From: Methanosphaera sp. rholeuAM74
GTDB lineage: Archaea; Methanobacteriota; Methanobacteria; Methanobacteriales; Methanobacteriaceae
DNA: 9,539 bases
NCBI GenBank assembly: GCA_003266075.1
Contig: MUZZ01000144.1
Location: forward strand, 611 to 10,149
Direction: 5' to 3'
This document shows, in pieces, positions 1 to 5,620 of the stretch (position 1 is its first letter; the number at the start of each line of letters is the position of its first letter). Below the pieces are notes generated by a model. It was not told where the DNA came from. It did not search any database and worked only from the letters and a program-made list of their open reading frames with translations. Made by a program: the position numbers and the translations under genes.

Positions 1-1470
1 AATAAAATTGAGAAGAAAATATCAGACCGTAACGGATTACTATCAAATCATGGTGCAAGTAGAAGCAACCTATTTTCAGGTGATGCAGAGGATTACATAC
101 TAACTCTTAGCAAACTTAAGAATTTCTACTCAACATCATGGTATTATGTCTACTCAACACCTTACGCTATAGCTAGAATACTCGTATTATTCATATCTGA
201 CATACTGATGGAAGTAATATCAAGGATACGACAATTTGTAACTAATAAAAAGCCGAGAATCACTAGGGGACTAAAGTACTTCATTGCCAGATCTGGAGCT
301 AACATAGTCATGAGGGAGGCAACAACCTATTTACTTATAGGTGACATATATGCTGGTAAATACGATGTAATCTATTCAACATACATGGGATATGATGAAA
401 TAGCTCATCACTCTGGAATACGAGATTATGATTCATTCTATGCACTACGTCAAATAGACAAACAATTCAAACAAATATTATATGCCCTAAATCAATCAAA
501 ACGGCACTATAATATAGTGGTACTCTCTGATCATGGACAATCAGAAGGACCAACATTCAAACAGAAGTATGATAAGACACTAGAACAACTAGTACAAGAA
601 AACATACCAGAAACCATGAAGATTCACAGCATACTACACTCAGATGATGATCACTTCCTAGAGACAATCAAGGTAAAATCCTACCTAAAATACAATAAAC
701 AACGTTTATCTAAAAAGATAGAAAACAAAAAAGAGAATATCACGGAACGTATCGATAATAGAGTGGAAAATATTTCAGAACACTTCGATAACACAAGAGA
801 AAATTTCTCTAACATTAAAAAGAAAACACGTAAAAAACTGCCAATAGATGAACTAAAAGAGAAAAAAACATTAATTGAGGGTAAAGAACCAATAATGGAT
901 AAATTAAACAAGATTAACCAGCATTACTCTCTAAACGTTAACTTGGACAATGATGATGTAGTAAGCAGCAATCAAGCCCAATCAATTGTACTTGCCTCTG
1001 GAAACCTCGGATTAATCTACTTCACAGATTGGGGTGGCAGGATGACCTACGAGCAAATAGAAGACGCATTCCCCAATCTAATAAGCAATCTCTCAACTCA
1101 TCCAGGAATAGGCTTTGTCGTGGTAAAATCAGCAATATATGGTAGCATAGTATTATCCGATGACAACGTATACTATTTAGATGATAAAAAGCTGGTGGGA
1201 GAAGACTTTTTAAGTGTATATGGTAAAAATATTATAAGACAATTAAGACGCACAGATAAGTTCAAACACGTACCAGACATACTTGTAAATAGTACCTATG
1301 ATAGTGTAAACGATGAGGTATATTCATTTGAGAACCTGGTGGGAAGCCATGGTGGAGCTGGAGGAACACAGCAAAAACCATTCATACTATGTCCACGTGA
1401 ATGGTCAGAAACTGATGAAATCTTTGGAGCAGAGAAGGTATATAAATACTTCAAAGACAACATCAGTTAG
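1..1470 (+). CDS. Alkaline phosphatase superfamily (type I phosphodiesterase-like, 'phage holin family') protein, 5' truncated
   Basis: The frame is open from base 1 to the TAG at 1468-1470 (489 residues), so the gene begins upstream; the first ATG at 208 is internal because recognisable family sequence (NGLLSNHGASRSNLFSGDA, residues 13-31) precedes it. A hydrophobic stretch at about 46-70 (YYVYSTPYAIARILVLFISD) matches the short membrane segment of this family. Metal-site motifs of the alkaline phosphatase fold are visible: D132 with H136-H137 (YDEIAHH), D177-H178 (LSDHGQ) and H450 (GSHGGAGG). The Thr/Ser nucleophile and first metal ligand would lie in the missing N-terminus. Members are predicted membrane-bound phosphoesterases of unknown substrate, probably acting at the cell surface. 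Residues about 205-310 form a Lys/Glu/Asn-rich insertion with three 11-residue repeats, likely helical. The next gene is 190-210 bp away, so this is probably the end of its transcription unit. Family assignment is firm; substrate is unknown. Confidence 0.9.
   Translation, partial: NKIEKKISDRNGLLSNHGASRSNLFSGDAEDYILTLSKLKNFYSTSWYYVYSTPYAIARILVLFISDILMEVISRIRQFVTNKKPRITRGLKYFIARSGANIVMREATTYLLIGDIYAGKYDVIYSTYMGYDEIAHHSGIRDYDSFYALRQIDKQFKQILYALNQSKRHYNIVVLSDHGQSEGPTFKQKYDKTLEQLVQENIPETMKIHSILHSDDDHFLETIKVKSYLKYNKQRLSKKIENKKENITERIDNRVENISEHFDNTRENFSNIKKKTRKKLPIDELKEKKTLIEGKEPIMDKLNKINQHYSLNVNLDNDDVVSSNQAQSIVLASGNLGLIYFTDWGGRMTYEQIEDAFPNLISNLSTHPGIGFVVVKSAIYGSIVLSDDNVYYLDDKKLVGEDFLSVYGKNIIRQLRRTDKFKHVPDILVNSTYDSVNDEVYSFENLVGSHGGAGGTQQKPFILCPREWSETDEIFGAEKVYKYFKDNIS
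718..816 (+). repeat. Three tandem 33-bp units encoding 11-residue repeats
   Basis: Units at 718-750, 751-783 and 784-816 encode IENKKENITER, IDNRVENISEH and FDNTRENFSNI. The pattern is (I/F)-(E/D)-N-x-x-E-N-(I/F)-(T/S)-x-x. The DNA copies have diverged, so the repeat is conserved mainly at protein level. An 11-residue period with hydrophobic residues at positions 1 and 8 is compatible with a hendecad coiled coil inserted into the phosphatase domain. Confidence 0.75.
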
Positions 1471-1476
1471 CTAGTA

Positions 1477-1563
1477 TTAGTTTATAACCTTCATATGACC
1501 TACCTCATTTTTAACTATTTTTCCAGCTGATTCTTTTCTGTATTTAAAAAAAAGCAATATGGA
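1477..1563 (-). pseudogene. Possible C-terminal remnant of a decayed gene
   Basis: On the minus strand a frame ends in TAA at 1477-1479, six bases beyond the stop of the phosphatase. It reads back through KYRKESAGKIVKNEVGHMKV-like sequence to a TAA at 1564-1566. There is no start codon with an RBS. The composition is protein-like, but the piece has only 28 codons and may be a chance open frame in AT-rich DNA. No family was recognised. Confidence 0.18.
1503..1523 (+). terminator. T-rich terminator candidate after the phosphatase gene
   Basis: Two T5 runs (in CATTTTTAACTATTTTTCC) lie about 37-52 bases after the stop codon, with no hairpin. Archaeal RNA polymerase stops at such runs, but these are short. 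Confidence 0.35.
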
Positions 1564-1586
1564 TTAATAAAAAAGAACATAATAAC

Positions 1587-1618
1587 ATTTAAATAACCAT
1601 ACGAATAGAATATAATAT
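1587..1618 (+). promoter_or_regulatory. TATA-like elements upstream of the surface-protein gene
   Basis: ATTTAAAT at 1587-1594 and TATAATAT at 1611-1618 both resemble archaeal TATA boxes. They would place transcription starts near 1615-1640, upstream of either candidate start codon (TTG 1661 or ATG 1679). The AT-rich background makes such matches common. Confidence 0.3.
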
Positions 1619-1678
1619 CAGAGATTGTTATTCTCAACCAATTAGGATAAACAGATTAATTTGAATGAAGATGATATT

Positions 1679-2287
1679 ATGGACAAAAAGAAAATTGCAA
1701 TAATTATAGTTATACTGGCAATCCTTTTAGGTGTCTATCAATTTGTTTATGTACCCTATCAGAATGAACAGGCAAACTTACATTATAATGAAGGTTTAAA
1801 AAATGTTTCAGCAATAGATAATGAAATTAGTGATTCATTTAAGAACTCATTCAATGTAACTACGTCTAATGTTTCTGGTGGCATTGAATCAACGATACAA
1901 TCATTTAAAAATATGGAAGAAAAATCAGATCAAAAACTCGAAATACTTAATAAAACCCGATCTTTCACCAATGGTAATAAGACCAAGGAACAATACATAG
2001 ATTATCAGATTGAATCTACACAGATACAGAAAGATATGGCTTCTGAAATAGTTAAAGACTATGAAGAGTTAAATGATGCATTTAAAAGTGCAGATTTTAA
2101 CAAAATAATGAACATTTCTACTCAAATACAGACTACTGTCAATTCCACCATTGAAAAAATGAAGTCAATAGAGGATAAGCTTAGTACGTTACTTAATGAA
2201 AATCCTGGCTTCAATCAAACACTGCAGGATTTAAATATCACTGATAAAAATTATCTAAGTAAAAACATCCCTAATCCTAGTATTTAA
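1679..2287 (+). CDS. Signal-anchored, coiled-coil, sequon-rich surface protein of unknown function
   Basis: From ATG 1679 the product has 202 residues. It starts MDKKK, followed by a hydrophobic helix (about residues 6-22, IAIIIVILAILLGVYQF), a typical N-terminal membrane anchor or uncleaved signal. The rest is hydrophilic, rich in Asn, Lys, Glu, Ser and Thr with helix-forming heptad-like stretches, and has no cysteine. Nine N-X-S/T sequons are spread over the body (NVS, NVT, NVS, NKT, NKT, NIS, NST, NQT, NIT), which suggests an N-glycosylated protein outside the membrane. An in-frame TTG at 1661, with AGGAT 12 bases upstream, would add six residues; ATG was preferred because it puts the basic residues directly before the anchor, but the RBS does not settle it. 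It has its own terminator-like T run and seems monocistronic. No named family was recognised; a role in the envelope or adhesion is a guess. Confidence 0.8.
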   Translation: MDKKKIAIIIVILAILLGVYQFVYVPYQNEQANLHYNEGLKNVSAIDNEISDSFKNSFNVTTSNVSGGIESTIQSFKNMEEKSDQKLEILNKTRSFTNGNKTKEQYIDYQIESTQIQKDMASEIVKDYEELNDAFKSADFNKIMNISTQIQTTVNSTIEKMKSIEDKLSTLLNENPGFNQTLQDLNITDKNYLSKNIPNPSI

Positions 2288-2338
2288 CATTAACATCGTG
2301 AAAGATATCATCTGAAAATTCCAGTTAATCACATATTC

Positions 2339-2347
2339 TTTTTTTTT
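2339..2347 (+). terminator. Oligo-T9 terminator after the surface-protein gene
   Basis: Nine consecutive T residues start about 52 bases after the stop at 2287. There is no stable hairpin, as is usual for archaeal intrinsic termination. Confidence 0.5.
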
Positions 2348-2364
2348 AAATGAAATTCCTGATT

Positions 2365-2605
2365 CTATACCTTGAGAATGTCATCGTTAACTTCTTCTAT
2401 TTCATAATATTTAAGCAATGCACCTGTTTTTTATTATACTTCATTGTTGGCTCTGTTGATGGCCTTTTATAATCATCAACCAATTCACAGATATCCTGAC
2501 AGGTTTTTATCTTTTTTCATAGTTTTCATACTACTTACATGTTCTGTTCTAGCAGTAAATAAGTTTTAGAGTTTGTATTAGTATTCCCATACTCCAATAT
2601 AGATA
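2365..2605 (-). pseudogene. Decayed minus-strand coding remnant in the gap before the ATPase
   Basis: The 445-bp gap 2288-2732 has no intact gene. On the minus strand a protein-like tail ending in TAG (2365-2367) reads KTGALLKYYEIEEVNDDILK. In a neighbouring frame, directly upstream, is CQDICELVDDYKRPSTEP followed by TMKYNKK. The two join if one base is shifted at the A6 run (minus strand, 2427-2432). Further upstream another short frame (YGNTNTNSKTYLLLEQNM) ends in TAA at 2535-2537. Together this looks like a gene broken by frameshifts and stops. No family was recognised. The alternative is chance open frames in AT-rich DNA. Confidence 0.35.
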
Positions 2606-2630
2606 TTTAATTATCTGATTTAAAGTCTTT

Positions 2631-2650
2631 TTAGATAATAAATTATCTAA
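2631..2650. promoter_or_regulatory. 20-bp palindrome, candidate operator upstream of the ATPase
   Basis: TTAGATAAT-AA-ATTATCTAA has perfect 9-bp arms and a 2-bp centre. An extra half-site, ATTATCT, lies at 2610-2616. The palindrome ends 33 bases before the TATA-like box at 2683-2690, a position suited to a dimeric regulator. An RNA hairpin role is less likely because the arms contain only A/T and one C/G pair each. Confidence 0.45.
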
Positions 2651-2682
2651 CAAATAATAATTTTAGCGACTAAATTCGATAC

Positions 2683-2690
2683 ATATTTAA
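2683..2690 (+). promoter_or_regulatory. TATA-like box of the ATPase gene
   Basis: ATATTTAA lies 43 bases before the ATG. A start of transcription about 25 bases downstream (near 2712) would give a leader of roughly 20 bases that includes the strong RBS AGAGGTGAT (2721-2729). Confidence 0.4.
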
Positions 2691-2732
2691 ACTACTAAAA
2701 TTAAAAATAATAATAATTCTAGAGGTGATCAA

Positions 2733-4175
2733 ATGGACGAATACGAAATCAAAAGTTATGTCATGAATTTAATCAACACAACCCCCAAATTCATAGAATC
2801 AAAATTAAAATATGAATACAAATACCTAAAAGAAAGAAATGAATATTTTGAATTAAAAGAATATATAGACAACTTTTTAAACGAAATAAATCAAGACAAA
2901 TTTCTAGTACTATCAGGATTACGAGGCGTCGGAAAAACAACAATCACATATCAACTATATAACTATTTGATAAATGAAATGAAAATACCATCAAAACAAA
3001 TATTATACCTAGATCTAGAAAGACTAAAAGATGAAATCCACCTAAATATACTCGACTACTTTGATGTATTTATCAAGGATATAAATGAAGAATACCAGTA
3101 TACAGATGAACCATTATTCATATTTGTCGATGAATCACAATATGATACAAATTGGGCCTCACACGGAAAAGTAGTCTACGATGAAAATATCAACGTATTC
3201 ACACTATTTACAGGTTCCAACGCACTAAATTTAACCAGCAACGCAGATACATCAAGACGAGCAATCAGAAAAGAATTATACCCATTAAATTTCAGCGAAT
3301 ATCTGGAAATTAAATACAACGCCAATATCCCAAATGACATGGAAAACGCAATAATGGATTTATTATATGGCAAAAACATAGACAAAATAAGTAAAATAGA
3401 ACAGAATTTACTAATAAAAATCTCACAAAACAATAAAAAAAGTATCAGGAAATGTTGGGAAGATTTCATACAATACGGTAATTTACCTTTCGGTTTATAT
3501 AAAAAACACATAGACTTACTAAAAGAAACACTCGAAATAAAAGATAAAATAATAGAACAAGACATGGTCATGATAAAAAGCTTTAATTCCGACACAATAC
3601 ATAATGCCCATGTTTTAGTCAATATCATGGCTAAAATGAAACCCGGACAATTATCTAACAACAACTTATCAAGTGATTTAGACATCACTAAAGATACAAT
3701 ATCAAAGATATTAACAGTCCTAGAAAAAACCCAGTTATTATTTTCAGTTGACAGGTATGGCACAACCACCAAACGTGAAAACAAGATTAAAAAATATTAC
3801 TTTTTAGCCACACAATTCAAAGCAGCCTTTTTCCAGATAAAAGGTGACATATCCAATGATTATAGACAATACATGGGAATATTACTAGAAAATCTAGTAG
3901 CATCAGAACTTTTCAAATTAAAAAGTAAAATGGGTGACAGCATAGAAATATATTATGATTCTAAAGGTGGAGGAGTCGATTTCATAATCAAAAACTTATC
4001 AAATAAACCCGTCCCAATAGAAGTCGGAATCGGCAAGAAAAACAAAAAACAAATCAAAAAAGCAATAAATAAGTATAATGCAGATTATGGCATAGTAATA
4101 TCCGATAAAACAGACTACATATTCAAAGAAGACGATGTTATATTCATACCCTACACTACATTTTCACTATTATAA
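2733..4175 (+). CDS. AAA family ATPase with C-terminal DUF4143 domain
   Basis: The product has 480 residues, normal for this family of archaeal/bacterial ATP-binding proteins. The start is fixed by AGAGGTGAT, a near-full anti-SD match three bases before the ATG. Walker A is GLRGVGKTT (62-70), Walker B is LFIFVDESQYD (128-138, catalytic D133-E134), followed by LFTGSNALNL (158-167, sensor-like) and a basic SRRAIRKELYP stretch (174-184). Residues about 295-345 look like the winged-helix linker (LDITKDTISKILTVLEK). The C-terminal region has the restriction-endonuclease-like pattern GVD416-FII...PIE430-VG. The usual ExK lysine after the Glu is replaced by Gly, so nuclease activity is doubtful. Members are often solitary, numerous in archaea and of unproven function (possibly nucleic-acid remodelling). 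The gene stands alone between two gaps with broken gene remnants, which suggests an accessory locus. Sense-strand codons are strongly A-rich. Confidence 0.93.
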   Translation: MDEYEIKSYVMNLINTTPKFIESKLKYEYKYLKERNEYFELKEYIDNFLNEINQDKFLVLSGLRGVGKTTITYQLYNYLINEMKIPSKQILYLDLERLKDEIHLNILDYFDVFIKDINEEYQYTDEPLFIFVDESQYDTNWASHGKVVYDENINVFTLFTGSNALNLTSNADTSRRAIRKELYPLNFSEYLEIKYNANIPNDMENAIMDLLYGKNIDKISKIEQNLLIKISQNNKKSIRKCWEDFIQYGNLPFGLYKKHIDLLKETLEIKDKIIEQDMVMIKSFNSDTIHNAHVLVNIMAKMKPGQLSNNNLSSDLDITKDTISKILTVLEKTQLLFSVDRYGTTTKRENKIKKYYFLATQFKAAFFQIKGDISNDYRQYMGILLENLVASELFKLKSKMGDSIEIYYDSKGGGVDFIIKNLSNKPVPIEVGIGKKNKKQIKKAINKYNADYGIVISDKTDYIFKEDDVIFIPYTTFSLL

Positions 4176-4318
4176 TACTACAAATAAGCCAACAGAATCT
4201 GGATTCAGATAATGAGTCAAGAAAATAATATAAAGGAAAACTGCACTGAAAAATTATTATATTCAATTATACACGAGAAATAAAACGAAAATCCGATTAA
4301 ATATTAATAAAAGCCCTG

Positions 4319-4478
4319 TCAACACCCCCCATTTTCTAATATTCCCTGTTCATGTTTTTTTTTTAATGCTTTTTTCATAGATTCCGTAGCCTCATGGCAT
4401 ATGGTCATGTTAGCTCAGAAATGGTGTGAAGTTGCGATGATATCTGATGATTTCTATAATAATGCCATCTGAATCCAT
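4319..4478 (-). pseudogene. Decayed minus-strand coding remnant after the ATPase
   Basis: The gap 4176-4573 has no intact gene. On the minus strand MDSDGIIIEIIRYHRNFTPF (ATG at 4476-4478) ends in TAA at 4410-4412. In a neighbouring frame, directly after, NMTICHEATESMKKALKKKH continues with EQGILENGGC and ends in TGA at 4319-4321. One frame change near 4400-4412 would join them into a single piece of just over 50 residues. No family was recognised. The plus-strand T runs at 4355-4375 correspond to its Lys-rich stretch. Chance open frames remain possible. Confidence 0.33.
4355..4375 (+). terminator. Oligo-T10 plus T6 terminator candidate downstream of the ATPase
   Basis: T10 at 4355-4364 and T6 at 4370-4375 are the first strong T runs after the ATPase stop, 180 bases downstream. 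The transcript would therefore have a long 3' tail, or an unseen stop lies nearer. Confidence 0.35.
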
Positions 4479-4522
4479 GATTATTTTAACTTAAAAAGCG
4501 TTGGATATTGTTGATAAGTTTA

Positions 4523-4530
4523 AGTTATAT
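4523..4530 (+). promoter_or_regulatory. TATA-like box of the 65-residue protein gene
   Basis: AGTTATAT lies about 44 bases before the ATG at 4574. A start near 4550 would leave a short leader with the RBS GGAGGAG. A second match, TTATATAA (4548-4555), is too close to the ATG to serve unless the transcript were leaderless. Confidence 0.3.
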
Positions 4531-4573
4531 CGTGAACATAATAATAATTATATAATTTAACGGAGGAGTTATT

Positions 4574-4771
4574 ATGATAAATGCTAATGAGATTTTAGGT
4601 ATGTTCGGTGATGGTGGTAAATTATCGTCAAGTCAGATTAATGATTTGATATCACAAAAGAGTCCTATTCCAGTTCCTGGAGTGTTGGTTAATGGTTTGC
4701 TTGAACAGCTGGTTCAACAGGGAAAAATTAATAAAACGGAGGAGAATGGTGAAGTGTTTTATCATTTATGA
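4574..4771 (+). CDS. Small (65-residue) probable winged-helix protein
   Basis: The start is set by GGAGGAG (4562-4568) five bases before ATG. The product is soluble with no cysteine and no signal. The order helix (NEILGMF), helix (SSSQINDLISQ), a proline-containing turn (SPIPVPG), helix (VLVNGLLEQLVQQGKI) and a short hairpin ending GEVFYHL resembles a minimal winged helix, where the last helix and wing read a DNA site or hold a partner. This is judged from pattern alone; no family was recognised and DNA binding is an inference. It is monocistronic, followed by a T8 run, and converges on the His-rich gene with 66 bases between them. Its sense strand is T/G-rich, unlike the A-rich ATPase upstream. 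Confidence 0.75.
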   Translation: MINANEILGMFGDGGKLSSSQINDLISQKSPIPVPGVLVNGLLEQLVQQGKINKTEENGEVFYHL

Positions 4772-4796
4772 GCCATATCTCCCTACATATTCTTTC

Positions 4797-4804
4797 TTTT
4801 TTTT
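4797..4804 (+). terminator. Oligo-T8 terminator between convergent genes
   Basis: Eight T residues lie 26 bases after the stop of the 65-residue protein gene. They serve the plus-strand transcript only; on the minus strand the same site is oligo-A. Confidence 0.5.
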
Positions 4805-4837
4805 GGGATGGTTATTTTTAGATTTAGTTCTGATTTT

Positions 4838-5404
4838 TCATAATATGTTTGTTTCTTCGAATTCATTAATATATGAATTAATGTCTTTTTTAAAGTTTGC
4901 ATAATCTTCTACGAAATCCTTTTCTTCGGTTTCATTAGTTTGGTATTTGATAAATGAAATTATTATACTGATTAAACTTATGAAGATCTTTTTTAATATT
5001 TTAAGATATTGTTGTAGTTTGTCAATATCGTCCTGTACTTCATCAACGTCTACGTGTACGTGGTGTTCATGGTTATGGTCGTGGACGTGTTCTTCTTCTT
5101 CATCATTTTCATGTTCTAGGATATGATTAACCGATTCTGTCATTTGTTCAAAGATGTTGTTTATCATTTGCTTAGATGCCTGTATTTCATCGCTGATATC
5201 ATAGTCTTCATTATTCATTTTCTCTATTAGCGTAAAGACGATGTTATTTAGTGCTAAGTTTGTTGATGAGATGAAATTTCTAGTTCTTTTAGCCAGAAAT
5301 GCTAACGCCTGTTCATCATCACGGAATTGACTATAATCATCTAGCAGGGAGTCAATCATATCATTAAATTTATTTAATAATGTAGTTACCATATCTGTTT
5401 GCAT
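4838..5404 (-). CDS. Acidic helical protein with a seven-histidine cluster, unknown function
   Basis: From ATG at 5402-5404 the product has 188 residues. An in-frame GTG at 5411-5413 would add three; ATG was preferred because GTGAT (5414-5418, minus strand) then sits at a normal RBS distance of nine bases. Residues 1-95 are predicted helical and acidic. Residues 101-120 hold EEEE followed by HVHDHNHEHHVH (seven His among Asp/Glu/Asn, encoded at 5054-5089), with two more His just before (94, 98). Residues 136-153 (ILKKIFISLISIIISFIK) are hydrophobic, either an amphipathic or a short membrane helix, followed by an acidic tail. Such His/Asp clusters bind Ni, Co or Zn in known metallochaperones and transporters; methanogens need much nickel, so metal buffering is a reasonable guess but unproven. 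No named family was recognised and no metal-enzyme gene lies nearby. Confidence 0.85.
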   Translation of the reverse strand: MQTDMVTTLLNKFNDMIDSLLDDYSQFRDDEQALAFLAKRTRNFISSTNLALNNIVFTLIEKMNNEDYDISDEIQASKQMINNIFEQMTESVNHILEHENDEEEEHVHDHNHEHHVHVDVDEVQDDIDKLQQYLKILKKIFISLISIIISFIKYQTNETEEKDFVEDYANFKKDINSYINEFEETNIL

Positions 5405-5439
5405 ATTATACACATCACATTAATTTTTGTTCTTTATCT

Positions 5440-5447
5440 ATGTTATT
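5440..5447 (-). promoter_or_regulatory. TATA-like box of the His-rich protein gene
   Basis: On the minus strand a TATAATAA-like stretch lies about 36-43 bases before the ATG at 5404. Transcription would start near 5415, giving a very short leader. A second AT-rich match (ATATAT) lies near 5480. Confidence 0.3.
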
Positions 5448-5484
5448 ATATGTTCATTATAATTCATACATTTTATCATATATT

Positions 5485-5610
5485 TTGATTCTGGTTAAAC
5501 GAAAGTATTTTAAGGTTGAAGCTTTAAAAGATAAATTATGGATTAATCAGATTTCTTTAGTTTGTAATGATTTTAAATACTATCATATTTCAGTGTTAAA
5601 AGGGGATTAG
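5485..5610 (+). CDS. Possible small open frame before the lipid enzyme gene
   Basis: A frame starting at TTG 5485 (upstream sequence has no RBS) runs for 41 codons to TAG at 5608-5610 and encodes KRKYFKVEALKDKLWINQ-like, protein-like sequence. The same frame is open further upstream without stops to at least 5416. It ends ten bases before the next ATG. It may be a remnant, a small gene or chance; it also overlaps the TATA-like box at 5571-5578, so the two readings compete. Confidence 0.18.
   Translation: MILVKRKYFKVEALKDKLWINQISLVCNDFKYYHISVLKGD
5571..5578 (+). promoter_or_regulatory. TATA-like box of the CDP-alcohol phosphatidyltransferase gene
   Basis: TTTTAAAT lies 43 bases before the ATG at 5621, the same spacing as for the ATPase gene. 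It would give a leader of roughly 20 bases covering the duplicated GGGGATTAG element. Confidence 0.35.
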
Positions 5611-5619
5611 GGGGATTAG
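5602..5619 (+). repeat. Perfect 9-bp tandem duplication forming the RBS
   Basis: GGGGATTAG occurs twice back to back (5602-5610, 5611-5619), directly before the ATG at 5621. The GGGGAT of the second copy is at normal RBS distance (four bases). The first copy would be 13 bases away. Pairing with the anti-SD is only partial, so the duplication could affect initiation strength. Confidence 0.7.
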
Positions 5620-5620
5620 T

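Noticed and set aside
681..911. Minus-strand 76-codon frame
   Set aside because: Antisense shadow of the Lys/Glu/Asn-rich repeat insertion; Phe/Ser-rich with no family pattern.
3176..3784. 202-codon minus-strand open frame
   Set aside because: It lies fully antisense to the ATPase, whose motifs are intact, and its composition reflects the complement of an A-rich gene.
4212..4283. 23-residue plus-strand frame after the ATPase
   Set aside because: No RBS, no neighbours in phase, and a length expected by chance.
4692..4904. 70-codon plus-strand frame overlapping two genes
   Set aside because: It overlaps the 65-residue gene out of frame and runs into the antisense of the His-rich gene; no RBS.
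4574..5404. Toxin-antitoxin pair made of the 65-residue protein and the His-rich protein
   Set aside because: The genes are convergent with separate promoters, and neither resembles a known toxin or antitoxin.
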